From Gordonia sp. OPL2 (GTDB lineage: Bacteria > Actinomycetota > Actinomycetes > Mycobacteriales > Mycobacteriaceae), in contig NZ_RKME01000002.1 in the NCBI RefSeq assembly GCF_003797825.1, positions 186,001 through 250,000 of the forward strand: a stretch of DNA of 64,000 nucleotides, written 5' to 3'. A program made the translations under genes and the position numbers. The notes below the pieces were generated by a model, which was given only the letters and a program-made list of their open reading frames with translations, had not been told where the DNA came from and ran no database searches. How positions within the stretch are numbered: the first letter of the stretch is position 1; each line of letters begins with the position of its first letter. Positions 11,743-20,686 of the stretch are shown here, in pieces.

Positions 11743-12528
11743 CTAGATGATCTTCTGCGACACCAGGTACTCGGCGACCTTGGTGCCACCGTCGCCCTCG
11801 TCGCTGACACGCTCACCGGCGGTCTTCGGCGGCTTCGGAGCGGAGGCGGTCACCTGGCTGCCGGCGTTCTCCAGGCCCACGTCGCCCGCCTCGACATCGA
11901 TCTCGGCGAGGGTGACGACCTGGACTTCCTTCTTCTTCGCGGCCATGATGCCCTTGAACGAGGGGAATCGCGGCTCGTTGATCTTCTCGTTCACACTGAC
12001 GATGGCCGGGAGGTCGGCCTCGATGTGGAAGATGCCGTCGTCGGTCTCGCGCTCGCCCTTGAGGGTTTCGCCCTCGACGGTGAGCTTGCGCAGATGCGTC
12101 AGGTGCGGGAGTTCGAGGTACTCGGCGATCATGGCCGGGATGGCACCGACACGACCGTCGGTGGCCTCGTTACCGGCGATGACCAGCTCGACACCCTCAA
12201 CGGTGCCCAGCGCCCGGGCCAGGACGTAGGCGGTCTGGACCGCGTCGGAGCCGTGCAGCGAGTCGTCCTTGATGTGGATCGCCTTGTCGGCACCCATCGA
12301 CAGGGCTTTGCGGATGGCCTCGGTGGCCCGCTCCGGTCCGGCGGTCAGCACGGTGACCTCGCCGCCGTCGGCTTCCTTGATCTTCAGGGCCTCCTCGACC
12401 GCGCGCTCGTTGATCTCGTCGAGAACGGCGTCGGCGGCCTCACGGTCCAGGGTGTAGTCGTCATCGGACAACTTGCGCTCGGACCACGTATCGGGAACCT
12501 GCTTGATCAGAACGACAATGTTTGTCAT
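11743..12528 (-). CDS. etfB: Electron transfer flavoprotein beta subunit
   Basis: AMP-binding partner of EtfA, 261 residues. The sequence begins TNIVVLIKQVPDTWSERKL and has DEINERAVEEALKIKE, VLTAGPERATEAIRKALSMG (the family's nucleotide-binding region) and VIAGNEATDGRVGAIP. It is the first gene of etfBA. A 16-bp palindrome 36-51 bp upstream of the start is a likely operator. In the remembered M. tuberculosis order etfB is directly next to the MGLP methyltransferase; here a sulfone monooxygenase gene has been inserted. Confidence 0.95.
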   Translation of the reverse strand: MTNIVVLIKQVPDTWSERKLSDDDYTLDREAADAVLDEINERAVEEALKIKEADGGEVTVLTAGPERATEAIRKALSMGADKAIHIKDDSLHGSDAVQTAYVLARALGTVEGVELVIAGNEATDGRVGAIPAMIAEYLELPHLTHLRKLTVEGETLKGERETDDGIFHIEADLPAIVSVNEKINEPRFPSFKGIMAAKKKEVQVVTLAEIDVEAGDVGLENAGSQVTASAPKPPKTAGERVSDEGDGGTKVAEYLVSQKII

Positions 12529-12563
12529 GGGTCTGCGTCGACCTCCTGCGTCGGTTTCGGCAT

Positions 12564-12579
12564 CTTACTGACAAGTAAG
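12564..12579 (-). promoter_or_regulatory. Perfect palindrome upstream of etfBA, candidate operator
   Basis: CTTACT-GACA-AGTAAG is a perfect 6-bp inverted repeat with a 4-bp spacer, 36 bp before the etfB start. The shape suits a TetR-type repressor of fatty-acid oxidation genes, but I cannot name the regulator. Confidence 0.5.
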
Positions 12580-12656
12580 TTGCTATCGGTCTCCCCTACT
12601 CTAGCGTCTGCCTTCCCGCCGCAAAACATCGACTACCTCACAGAACGCGCCCCACA

Positions 12657-12698
12657 CGCGCCGTGGCCCATCGCATCGACGCGATGGGCCACGGCGCG
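12657..12698 (-). terminator. Strong 18-bp-stem hairpin after the sulfone monooxygenase gene
   Basis: CGCGCCGTGGCCCATCGC (12657-12674), a 6-nt loop ATCGAC, and the exact reverse complement at 12681-12698. It lies 48 bp past the stop codon of the minus-strand gene at 12746 and upstream of the etfB promoter. It should insulate etfBA from read-through. Confidence 0.75.
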
Positions 12699-12745
12699 GC
12701 GTCCCCGATGACGGGCCGCGATTCGAAGCACTCCGAGCGGGCCGG

Positions 12746-13870
12746 TCAGACTCCTACCAGCGCGGTGTTGCCCGAGCGCTCGCTCGCCTCGATCTCCCGG
12801 ACGAGCGGGAGCACCCGCTGTCCGAAGTACTCGACCTCCTCCTGGAAATGCAGGAAGCCACCGAGAATGAGATCCACACCACGCTTGCGGTACGCGGCGA
12901 TGCGCTCGGCGATCTGCTCGGGCGTTCCGATCAGTCCGGTGCGGAAACCGTCGTTGTACTGCACGAGATCTTCGAAGGAGGAATCGGCCCACATGCCGGT
13001 GTTCGTCGACGTCGAGTTCCCGGCCTGCTGAACCGCGTCCCGGAATCCCTCGACCGCGGGCCGGTTCGCCTTCTCGACGATCTCGCGGAGGGTGTCCCGG
13101 GCCTCCTTCTCGGTGTCGCGGGCGATGATGAAGCCGTTGAGGCCGAACTTCACCTCGCGTCCGGCCTCCCGGGCCGACTCCCGGACGTCCACAATCTGTT
13201 CGGTGACGCCGTCGAAGTCCTTGCCGTTGGAGAAGTACCAGTCCGAGTACCGGCCACCGTTGCGGCGCGCGGCCAGTGAGTTGCCGCCCTGGAAGAGTTC
13301 CGGATTCGGCCGGTCGGGGGTGTTGAGCGGTTTCGGCTTGAGGGTGAAGTCGTGGATCCGATAGAAGTCGCCGCGGAAGTCCACGTCGTCCTCGGTCCAT
13401 ATCTTGCGCAGCACCTGCAGGAACTCGGCACTGCGACGGTACCGCTCGTCGTGTTCGAGCCACGGCTCGCCGAGGTGGGTGAACTCGTCCTTGAACCAGC
13501 CGCTCACCACGTTGACCGCGAACCGGCCACCGGAGAGCTGGTCCGCGGTGGCGCCGAGCTTGGCCAGGACCGCGGGTTGCCACAACCCGGGGTGCACCGC
13601 CGCGATCACCTTCAGCCGCTGGGTCGCGAGAAGTAGGGCGAGGCTGAAACTCGTTGATTCATGCTGGAATTCGGCCCCATAGCTCGCCTCGTACCGAACC
13701 TGTGACAGTGCGTACTCGAATCCGTTGTTCTCCGCCGTCTGGGCGAGCCTGACGTTGTAGTCGTAATCCCAGCTGGTGCGCTGCTCGATGTCGCTGGTCA
13801 CCAGGCCGCCACTGACGTTGGGCACCCAGTAGGCGAATCTGATCTCGTCGGAGACCGCTTCGGTGGTCAT
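12746..13870 (-). CDS. sfnG: Dimethylsulfone monooxygenase-like (SfnG) FMNH2-dependent enzyme
   Basis: A luciferase-like flavin-dependent monooxygenase of 374 residues. The start FAYWVPNVSGGLVTSDIEQR, then FEYALSQVRYEASYG, HPGLWQPAVLAKLGATADQL, GRFAVNVVSGWFKDEF and RPNPELFQGGNS follow SfnG closely. SfnG converts dimethylsulfone to methanesulfinate during sulfur scavenging. ATG 13870 is used rather than the upstream GTG at 13912 because the family similarity starts right after it. It stands alone, bounded by a strong terminator. No ssu or tau sulfonate transport genes are nearby, and the FMN reductase partner is not adjacent. Confidence 0.82.
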   Translation of the reverse strand: MTTEAVSDEIRFAYWVPNVSGGLVTSDIEQRTSWDYDYNVRLAQTAENNGFEYALSQVRYEASYGAEFQHESTSFSLALLLATQRLKVIAAVHPGLWQPAVLAKLGATADQLSGGRFAVNVVSGWFKDEFTHLGEPWLEHDERYRRSAEFLQVLRKIWTEDDVDFRGDFYRIHDFTLKPKPLNTPDRPNPELFQGGNSLAARRNGGRYSDWYFSNGKDFDGVTEQIVDVRESAREAGREVKFGLNGFIIARDTEKEARDTLREIVEKANRPAVEGFRDAVQQAGNSTSTNTGMWADSSFEDLVQYNDGFRTGLIGTPEQIAERIAAYRKRGVDLILGGFLHFQEEVEYFGQRVLPLVREIEASERSGNTALVGV

Positions 13871-14085
13871 GGCGTGGTCAATCCTCCCGAGTGCGGACAC
13901 GGCGATGCCCACACGTGTTGTGTGTCTGTCGAGATGAGGTCGCGAGTGAGTACTCGCAGCAGACGCCGGGCCGGCTTCCGATGTCGTGTGCAGACCATGT
14001 CAGCATCCAGCTGACACGCAGGTCAACGATAGGTTCAGCGTGAGCGTAAGGATGGGCCGGACACCGATGCCCTAGGCTCATGCGG

Positions 14086-14853
14086 ATGACCGAGTTCCAC
14101 GAGACCCTCGCGTTGACCGGCGAGCGCACCGTCCCCGGCATCCCCGAGGAGAACTACTGGTTCCGGCGCCACGAGGTGGCCTACACCCATGTCCTCGACC
14201 ACTGCGCCGGACGCGACGTGCTGGAGGCCGGGTCCGGCGAGGGATACGGCGCGGCGATGCTGGCCACCGTCGCCCGATCGGTGACCTGCGTCGATTACGA
14301 CGAGAGCGCTGTGGAGCACACCCGTCGCCGCTACCCCGGGCTCGTGGTGCACCAGGGGAACCTGATCGATCTGCCGCTGCGCGACGCCTCGGTCGACGTG
14401 GTGGTCAACTTCCAGGTGATCGAGCATCTGTGGGACCAGCCGGGTTTCGTCGCCGAATGCCGGCGCGTGTTGCGCCCGGGTGGGCTCCTGCTGATCTCGA
14501 CGCCCAACCGCATCACCTTCTCCCCCGGTCGCGACACCCCGCTCAACCCGTTCCACACCCGCGAGCTCGACGCCGCGGAGATGACCGGGTTGCTCACCGA
14601 GGGCGGGTTCGACGTGAGCGCGATGCTCGGCGTCCATCACGGCGACGGCCTGGCGCGGCTCGACGCGAAGTGGGGCGGGTCGCTGATCGACGCGCAGATC
14701 GAACGGGCACTCGCCGGGCAGCCGTGGCCGGCCGAACTGTCCGCCGACGTCGCGTCGGTGGGCACCGCCGACTTCGACATCCGCGACGCCGCAGGCCCCG
14801 ACGGCGACATCGACGCCAGCCTCGATCTGCTCGCGCTCGCCGTGCGGCGCTGA
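14086..14853 (+). CDS. SAM-dependent methyltransferase of the MGLP cluster (Rv3030 type)
   Basis: A class I methyltransferase of 255 residues. Motif I is DVLEAGSGEGYGA, followed by CVDYDESAVEHTR and VDVVVNFQVIEHLWDQPGF, then the unusual STPNRITFSPGRDTPLNPFH shared with Rv3030 as I remember it. It leads the block with the GH57 and GT4 genes, which in mycobacteria makes 6-O-methylglucose lipopolysaccharide; sugar O-methylation is therefore inferred. A -10-like TAGGCT at 14073-14078 puts the transcript start at about 14085, so ATG 14086 may be leaderless. ATG 14080 is an alternative start. Confidence 0.85.
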   Translation: MTEFHETLALTGERTVPGIPEENYWFRRHEVAYTHVLDHCAGRDVLEAGSGEGYGAAMLATVARSVTCVDYDESAVEHTRRRYPGLVVHQGNLIDLPLRDASVDVVVNFQVIEHLWDQPGFVAECRRVLRPGGLLLISTPNRITFSPGRDTPLNPFHTRELDAAEMTGLLTEGGFDVSAMLGVHHGDGLARLDAKWGGSLIDAQIERALAGQPWPAELSADVASVGTADFDIRDAAGPDGDIDASLDLLALAVRR

Positions 14854-14866
14854 CACCGGGGACACC

Positions 14867-16420
14867 GTGTCCGACCTGTCGCGCTCCCCCGTACCCGGCC
14901 AATTCACCGTGGTGCTGCACTCCCATCTGCCGTGGCTCGCCAACCACGGCCGATGGCCCGTCGGCGAGGAATGGCTCTATCAGTCCTGGGCCGGGTCCTA
15001 CCTGCCCGTCTTCGCCATGCTCCGCCGGCTCGCCGACGACGGTCTGGCCGACCAGCTGTCGCTGGGCATCACGCCGGTGCTCGCTGCTCAGCTCGACGAC
15101 CCACACTGTGCCGCATCGATGTACGAATGGCTGGCCGACTGGCAGTTGCGGGCGACCGAGGCCGCGACGTCGACGGATCCGGACCGCCGGACCCTCGGTG
15201 GCCGGGAGTACCGGTGCGCGGCCGAGGCGATCGACGACTTCGAGACGCACTGGCGCCACGGCGGCAGCCCGATGATCCGGACACTCGCGGACTCGGGGGT
15301 GATGGAGATCCTCGGCGGGCCGCTGGCACATCCGTTCGCGCCCTTGCTCGATCCGCGCCTGCGGAGGTTCTCGCTGGGCGAGGGCCTCGCTGACGCGCGA
15401 GCCCGCTGGGCCATCGATCCATCCGGCATCTGGGCCCCGGAATGCGCGTTCGCCCCCGGCATGGAATCGGAGTACGACCGTGCCGGGGTCGGTCATTTCA
15501 TGGTCGACGGCCCGACGTTGAAGGGCGACACCGCCCTCGGCCGTCCGGTGGGCGACTCCGATGTCGTCGCCTTCGGTCGCGATCTCGTCGTCAGCTACCG
15601 GGTGTGGTCACCGAAGTCGGGGTATCCCGGCCACGCCGCCTACCGCGACTTCCACACGTACGACCATGCCAGCGGGCTGAAGCCGGCCCGCGTGACCGGC
15701 CGGACGGTCGCCGCGCAGGACAAGAAGCCCTATGACCCGCACCGTGCCGACGCCGTCATCGACCGGCACGTCGACGACTTCGTCGATCAGGTCCGTCGAC
15801 GACTCGCCGCCGAGTCCGCCCGCCTCGGACGTCCTGCACTGGTCGTCGCCGCCTTCGACACCGAGTTGTTCGGACACTGGTGGCACGAGGGACCGGTGTG
15901 GCTCGAACGGGTGCTCCGCCGACTCCCGGAGGCCGGCGTCCGGGTCGGCACCCTCGCGTCCGCACGACGGGACGGGTTCGTCGGCACGCCGGTCGACCTC
16001 GCGGCGTCGTCGTGGGGATCGGGCAAGGACTGGCGTGTCTGGAACGGGCCGCAGGTGCAGCATCTGGTGCAGTTGAACAGCGAGGTCACCGAGACCGCGC
16101 TGGGTGCCGTCGACAAATTGCAGGCAACCTCCGGCCGTACCCGCAACCGAGTCGCCGATCAGATCCTGCGGGAGACCCTCCTGACCGTCGCCTCGGACTG
16201 GCCGTTCATGGTCTCCAAGGACACCGCGGCCCAGTACGCTGTCGACCGGGCACACAAACATGCGCACGCGACGCGCGAGATCTGCGATGCCGCGCTGTCC
16301 GGTCGCGACCCGAAGGCCGCGGGGCTGGCGGGAAACTGGTCGCGCGCCGACAACCTGTTCGCCGGTCTCGATGCGCGACGGCTGCCCACGATCGACGCGC
16401 CGGGGAGGGCACGGGGATGA
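14867..16420 (+). CDS. Glycoside hydrolase family 57 alpha-glucan branching-type enzyme (Rv3031 type)
   Basis: A 517-residue GH57 protein. The N-terminal motif is VVLHSHLPWLANHGRWPVG. The probable nucleophile Glu lies in GIWAPECAF (about residue 190), and the second acid Asp is in AAFDTELFGHWWHEG (about residue 335), followed by a helical C-terminal region. GH57 branching enzymes move alpha-1,4 glucan chains to 6-positions. With the adjacent GT4 and methyltransferase this suits synthesis of methylglucose lipopolysaccharide, cytosolic polysaccharides that bind fatty acyl chains. GTG 14867 lies 13 bp after the preceding stop, so the genes share a transcript. Confidence 0.85.
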   Translation: MSDLSRSPVPGQFTVVLHSHLPWLANHGRWPVGEEWLYQSWAGSYLPVFAMLRRLADDGLADQLSLGITPVLAAQLDDPHCAASMYEWLADWQLRATEAATSTDPDRRTLGGREYRCAAEAIDDFETHWRHGGSPMIRTLADSGVMEILGGPLAHPFAPLLDPRLRRFSLGEGLADARARWAIDPSGIWAPECAFAPGMESEYDRAGVGHFMVDGPTLKGDTALGRPVGDSDVVAFGRDLVVSYRVWSPKSGYPGHAAYRDFHTYDHASGLKPARVTGRTVAAQDKKPYDPHRADAVIDRHVDDFVDQVRRRLAAESARLGRPALVVAAFDTELFGHWWHEGPVWLERVLRRLPEAGVRVGTLASARRDGFVGTPVDLAASSWGSGKDWRVWNGPQVQHLVQLNSEVTETALGAVDKLQATSGRTRNRVADQILRETLLTVASDWPFMVSKDTAAQYAVDRAHKHAHATREICDAALSGRDPKAAGLAGNWSRADNLFAGLDARRLPTIDAPGRARG

Positions 16421-16454
16421 CTGCCAGGGGGACGAACGCGACGGGGGATGTCGG

Positions 16455-17726
16455 ATGAGGGTGTTGATCGTCTCGTGGGAGTACCCACCGGTCGTCGTCG
16501 GCGGCCTGGGTCGTCACGTCCACCACCTCGCGACAGAACTCGCCGGCCAGGGGCACGAGATCGTGGTGCTGACCCGCCGGCCCACCGGCACCGACGCGCT
16601 CAGTCATCCGACCACCGACACGACGGTCGACGGGGTCCGGATCGTCGCGGTGGCCGAGGACCCGATCGAGTTCGACTTCGGTCGCGACATGATGGCGTGG
16701 ACCCTCGCCATGGGCCACTCGTTCGTCCGCGCGGGACTCGGAGTACTTGCCGGCGAACGACATTCGCTTAACGTCGGCGGCTGGGCGCCAGACGTCGTGC
16801 ACGCCCACGACTGGTTGGTGGCCCATCCGGCCATCGCGCTCGCCGAGTACTTCGACGTCCCACTCGTGTCGACCATCCATGCCACCGAGGCCGGGCGACA
16901 CAGCGGCTGGGTGAGCGGGCCGACCAACCGGCAGGTGCATTCGGTCGAATGGTGGCTGGCCCGCGAATCCGATTCCCTCATCACCTGTTCGGCCTCCATG
17001 CGCGACGAGGTCACCCGCCTGTTCGGCCCGGAGATCCCCGATGTCTCGGTGATCCACAACGGGATCGACATCCGCACGTGGCCGTTCGCGCCGCGCCCGG
17101 CGGCAAGTCCCCCGGAGCTGCTGTTCGCCGGCCGACTCGAATACGAGAAGGGTGTGCAGGACCTGCTGGCCGCGCTGCCGCGGATCCGGCGGACCCATCC
17201 CGGCACCACCCTCACGGTCGCCGGCACGGGAACGCAGGCGGAGTGGCTGGCCGAGCAGGCCAGGCGACATCGCGTCACCAAGGCCGTGCGCTTCCTCGGC
17301 GCCGTCGACCACGATGGTCTCCTCACCCTGATGCACCGGTGCTCGGCGATCGTGTTGCCCAGCCGATATGAGCCGTTCGGCATCGTCGCGCTGGAGGCGG
17401 CCGCCACCGGCGCGCCCCTTGTCGTCTCGACCGCAGGTGGGCTCGGCGAGGCGGTCAGCGACCCGACCACCGGACTCACCTTCCACCCCGGCGACGTCGC
17501 GGGCATCGCGTCCGCCGTCCGCGCCACCCTGGCCGATCCGTCGGCGGCCGCGGCCCGTGCCGTGGCGGCCAGGGACCGGCTCACCGGTGAGTTCTCGTGG
17601 GGCGAGGTCGCCGAGCGCACCGCCGGGGTCTACCTGGCGGCGAAACGGCGGGTGCGTCATCCGGTCGGCCGACCCCACATTCCCGAACGTCCCCTTCCCG
17701 AACGGGATCCCGGACAATCGGAGTAG
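16455..17726 (+). CDS. GT4 glycosyltransferase, alpha-1,4-glucosyltransferase type (Rv3032 type)
   Basis: A retaining GT-B glycosyltransferase of 423 residues. It has MRVLIVSWEYPPVVVGGLGR (glycine-rich glucan-synthase-like start), HAHDWLVAHPA, FAGRLEYEKGVQDLLAALP, and the donor-binding E-X7-E segment YEPFGIVALEAAATG. In M. tuberculosis Rv3032 elongates the alpha-1,4-glucan of MGLP and contributes to glycogen and capsule. ATG 16455 is chosen because the Rossmann strand begins there. It lies 34 bp downstream of the GH57 gene in the same direction. Confidence 0.87.
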   Translation: MRVLIVSWEYPPVVVGGLGRHVHHLATELAGQGHEIVVLTRRPTGTDALSHPTTDTTVDGVRIVAVAEDPIEFDFGRDMMAWTLAMGHSFVRAGLGVLAGERHSLNVGGWAPDVVHAHDWLVAHPAIALAEYFDVPLVSTIHATEAGRHSGWVSGPTNRQVHSVEWWLARESDSLITCSASMRDEVTRLFGPEIPDVSVIHNGIDIRTWPFAPRPAASPPELLFAGRLEYEKGVQDLLAALPRIRRTHPGTTLTVAGTGTQAEWLAEQARRHRVTKAVRFLGAVDHDGLLTLMHRCSAIVLPSRYEPFGIVALEAAATGAPLVVSTAGGLGEAVSDPTTGLTFHPGDVAGIASAVRATLADPSAAAARAVAARDRLTGEFSWGEVAERTAGVYLAAKRRVRHPVGRPHIPERPLPERDPGQSE

Positions 17727-17771
17727 TCCGCGCCGAGAGCCGGCCGCGGTTTCCCCGAAGGAGCGATCACC

Positions 17772-18443
17772 GTGCGCAGCCCGATCTTCGACCAGGCCAA
17801 CCGCGAGAAGCAGAGCACCACACGCTGGACCATGCAGTCGGACAAGATGCTCCGCGTCGGGTTCGGACCGGAGGCGCTGGCCGCCAAGGGCGCGATGGTC
17901 GCCTACCAGGGCCAGTTCGACTTCGCCCATGAGGGTTCGGGCAGCATGTCCAACTTCTTGAAGAAGGCGGTCACCAACGAGGGCGGCCAACTCATGCGGG
18001 TGCGCGGTCAGGGTGAGGTGTTCTTCGCGCGCCGCAACAGCAACGTCTTCACGATCGATCTCGAAGGTGATTCGATCACCATCAACACGTCCAGCCTGCT
18101 GGCCTTCGACGCTTCGCTCGACTGGACCATCACCTCGATCGGTAATGCGGGCATGCTCGCCGGCGGCCTGTTCAACCTGACGCTGACGGGACAGGGAACA
18201 GTCGGCATCACCAGCGATGGCCCACCCGTGCTCCTCGACTGCTCGGTGCAGCCGACCTTCGTCGATCCCCAGGCCGCTGTCTGCTGGTCGGCGAACCTCA
18301 CGCCCGGCGTGAAGAACGATTTCAAGATCGGCTCCCTGATCGGACGTGGTTCCGGCGAGTCGTTCCAACTCGCCTTCCACGGACCGGGTTTCGTCGTCGT
18401 CCAGCCCAGCGAAGGGACGCCGAGCGGCCCGGGCGCCCGCTGA
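17772..18443 (+). CDS. AIM24 family protein
   Basis: A 223-residue AIM24/TIGR00266-like beta-roll protein. Recognisable segments are KMLRVGFGPEALAAKGAMVAY, LMRVRGQGEVFFARR, SSLLAFDASLDW and GGLFNLTLTGQGTVGITSDG. The bacterial role is unknown; in yeast the family is a mitochondrial protein. It starts with GTG 17772, 46 bp after the glycosyltransferase, and probably ends that transcript. It is followed by a short tandem repeat at the convergent junction. Confidence 0.82.
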   Translation: MRSPIFDQANREKQSTTRWTMQSDKMLRVGFGPEALAAKGAMVAYQGQFDFAHEGSGSMSNFLKKAVTNEGGQLMRVRGQGEVFFARRNSNVFTIDLEGDSITINTSSLLAFDASLDWTITSIGNAGMLAGGLFNLTLTGQGTVGITSDGPPVLLDCSVQPTFVDPQAAVCWSANLTPGVKNDFKIGSLIGRGSGESFQLAFHGPGFVVVQPSEGTPSGPGAR

Positions 18444-18448
18444 GGGAT

Positions 18449-18476
18449 GGGTGCTGAGGGGTGGGTGCTGAGGGGT
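18449..18476. repeat. Two tandem 14-bp repeats
   Basis: GGGTGCTGAGGGGT occurs twice head-to-tail (18449-18462, 18463-18476), five bases after the AIM24 stop codon and before the convergent acyltransferase gene. No terminator hairpin is obvious here. Confidence 0.75.
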
Positions 18477-18491
18477 GAGCGCACACCCCGC

Positions 18492-19241
18492 TCAGGACTT
18501 GCGGGCGGCGGCCGCCTTCTTGCGTTCGATGTCGGCGAGCGCACGCTCGAGTTCCGCGCGCTCCTCCACGGTCCGGGCCCAGTCGTCCTTGCGGTTCTTC
18601 ACGACTCGCGCGGGCGCGCCGACGGCGATCGAATAATCCGGGATGACGCCGCGGACCACCGCATGTGAGCCGAGGACACACCCGCGACCGACGACGGTGT
18701 TGCGCAGTACGGAGACCTTCGCGGCGATCCAGGTGTCGGGTCCGATCCGGACCGGGCCCTTCACGATTCCCTGATCTTTGATCGGCAGCGTGATGTCGTC
18801 CATCTTGTGGTCGAAGTCGCAGATGTAGCACCAGTCCGCGACCAGGGTGGATCCACCGATTTCGAGGTCGAGGTAGGAGTTGACCACGTTGTTGCAGCCG
18901 AAGACGGTCTTGTCGCCGATCCGCAGGCTGCCCTCGTGACAACGGATCGAGTTGCCGTCGCCGATGTGCACCCATCGACCGATCTCCAGCCGGGACATCT
19001 GCGGGGTCGCGTGGATCTCGACGTTGCGGCCGAGGAACACCATGCCACGCAGCACGACGTGCGGGTTGGCCAGCCGGAAGCGCGCCAATCGGTAGTAGCG
19101 GACCAGGTACCACGGCGAGTACGCCTTGTTGCGGATGACCCAGCGCAGCGAGTCCCGGGTGAGGAAACGCGCCTGCGCGGGATCCCGCCGACGACCGGCC
19201 CGCCATCGGGACCGGTAGGACGCATTCCACATCGTGGTCAT
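18492..19241 (-). CDS. Left-handed beta-helix (hexapeptide-repeat) acyltransferase (Rv3034c type)
   Basis: A 249-residue O-acetyl/acyltransferase of the LbH family. An N-terminal helical region (WNASYRSRWRAGRRRDPAQA) is followed by about eight hexapeptide-like turns between residues 60 and 200, with the final VIPDYSIAVGAPARVVKNR typical of LbH enzymes. The C-terminus is a charged helix. It lies in the MGLP block, so acylation of the polysaccharide is a reasonable inference, but the substrate is unproven. It is divergent from the PQQ-type lipoprotein gene, sharing a 94-bp promoter region. Confidence 0.8.
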   Translation of the reverse strand: MTTMWNASYRSRWRAGRRRDPAQARFLTRDSLRWVIRNKAYSPWYLVRYYRLARFRLANPHVVLRGMVFLGRNVEIHATPQMSRLEIGRWVHIGDGNSIRCHEGSLRIGDKTVFGCNNVVNSYLDLEIGGSTLVADWCYICDFDHKMDDITLPIKDQGIVKGPVRIGPDTWIAAKVSVLRNTVVGRGCVLGSHAVVRGVIPDYSIAVGAPARVVKNRKDDWARTVEERAELERALADIERKKAAAARKS

Positions 19242-19335
19242 GACGACAAACCCTAATCGACCCGAATTCCGGGCACGATAGGCTCTCTGCTGGCACGTCG
19301 AACGACGGGGCAGATCGCGACAGGACAGGAGTCAG

Positions 19336-20670
19336 ATGGCTGTGTCAGCCGGTGGGCGCGGGGTCGCCCGTCAGGTGCCGACGACCCTCGCGGCGATCGT
19401 GGTGACCGTCATCGCGGTGATCGTGTCCGCCTGCTCCGACGGGCACATCGACGTCCGTTCCGTCGCCGGACCCGGCTGGTCGAGTTACGGCGGCAATGCG
19501 GCCAATTCCAACTTCGCCTACCCCAGTGTGCCCGACGACCTGGCCCTGGCCTGGACACGGCCCACCGGGGGTCCGGTCACGGCCCCGATCACCCTGTCCA
19601 ACCAGTCGAACGTCGGGGTCACCTCGAACACGGCGAGCGGCTGCAATCTCCTCGTCCTCGATCCGAACAGCGGGCGCAAGAACTTCTGCAAGCGGATGCG
19701 TTCGGGCATCGAGGTGAACGCGCTGCTCGTCGACCAGTTCGACCAGCCGTACGTCGGCGAGGAGACGACGTTCCTCGCATTCAACGCCGGTGGCGCCATC
19801 CGCTGGCGGCTCCCTGTGCTCGGCGTCCCGTTGTCGGCGAAGTTCGCCGCCCCCGGCCAGATCCTGATCGCGACGACCCGGGGGCAACTGTTGCTCGTGG
19901 ACACCCAGACCGGCGAACTCGCCGCTCCCGAGGTGCGGTTGCGACCGGACGCCGACCCGGACGACCCGACCTTCGGCTTCGGCGAGTGCGTGACCAACGG
20001 CCCACGATGCGCGATCCCGTCACCGCCGGCCGTCGACACCCAGCACGAACGCTTCTTCGTGAACTTCTGGCCCCAGGGCGCCATCGCCTCTCAGGTGCGC
20101 GGGATGGACTACTCGACCGCCGACGGCGGCCGCAGCATCCGCGAACTCTGGCACGCCGACATCCCCGGCGGGGTCGTCGGTACACCGACGCTGTCCGCCG
20201 ACGGCGCCACCGTCTACGCGTTCAGCAGACTCGGTCGCATCGTCGCCCTCGATGCGGCCTCGGGCAAGACCCGCTGGACCTACGAGAACGGCGGATACGG
20301 ATTCGCGACCATGTCGGTCTCGCCGGACGGCCTGATCATCCCCACCGGGGTGCTCGGCGCACCGCTCACGCTGCTGCGGGATGCCGGCGACCACGCCGAA
20401 CAGGTCTGGCAGCGCAAGGATCTGGCCGCGGTCAGCCTGTCCACCCTGACCGCTCAGAACACCGCCTGGACGGTGGTGCGCGACCAGGACCGGGATTCGT
20501 TGTCCCTCACCGAGGTCTCCAGCACCGACGGCACCACCAAGCGGTCGCTGCCGCTCCCCGAGTCGGGCGGGTTCGCGACCGGCGTCTCGGTGTCGCCGTC
20601 CGGTCAGATCGCAACGGCGACGAACATCGGCAAGGTCTATTTCTTCGACAGCAAGGCCGCGATCGACTGA
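19336..20670 (+). CDS. PQQ/WD-like beta-propeller lipoprotein (Rv3035 type)
   Basis: A 444-residue secreted protein. It has an N-terminal hydrophobic stretch TLAAIVVTVIAVIVSAC with a lipobox (VSAC), so it is probably a membrane-anchored lipoprotein. The rest has repeated propeller-like blades: WSSYGGNAANSNFAYPS, LLVLDPNSGRKNFCKR, LLLVDTQTGELAAP, IVALDAASGKTRWTYENGGYG and GKVYFFDSKA. No PQQ-binding catalytic residues are evident. A scaffold or binding role in the envelope is inferred from the fold, not shown. Confidence 0.78.
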   Translation: MAVSAGGRGVARQVPTTLAAIVVTVIAVIVSACSDGHIDVRSVAGPGWSSYGGNAANSNFAYPSVPDDLALAWTRPTGGPVTAPITLSNQSNVGVTSNTASGCNLLVLDPNSGRKNFCKRMRSGIEVNALLVDQFDQPYVGEETTFLAFNAGGAIRWRLPVLGVPLSAKFAAPGQILIATTRGQLLLVDTQTGELAAPEVRLRPDADPDDPTFGFGECVTNGPRCAIPSPPAVDTQHERFFVNFWPQGAIASQVRGMDYSTADGGRSIRELWHADIPGGVVGTPTLSADGATVYAFSRLGRIVALDAASGKTRWTYENGGYGFATMSVSPDGLIIPTGVLGAPLTLLRDAGDHAEQVWQRKDLAAVSLSTLTAQNTAWTVVRDQDRDSLSLTEVSSTDGTTKRSLPLPESGGFATGVSVSPSGQIATATNIGKVYFFDSKAAID

Positions 20671-20686
20671 TCGTGCCCCGGATCGA

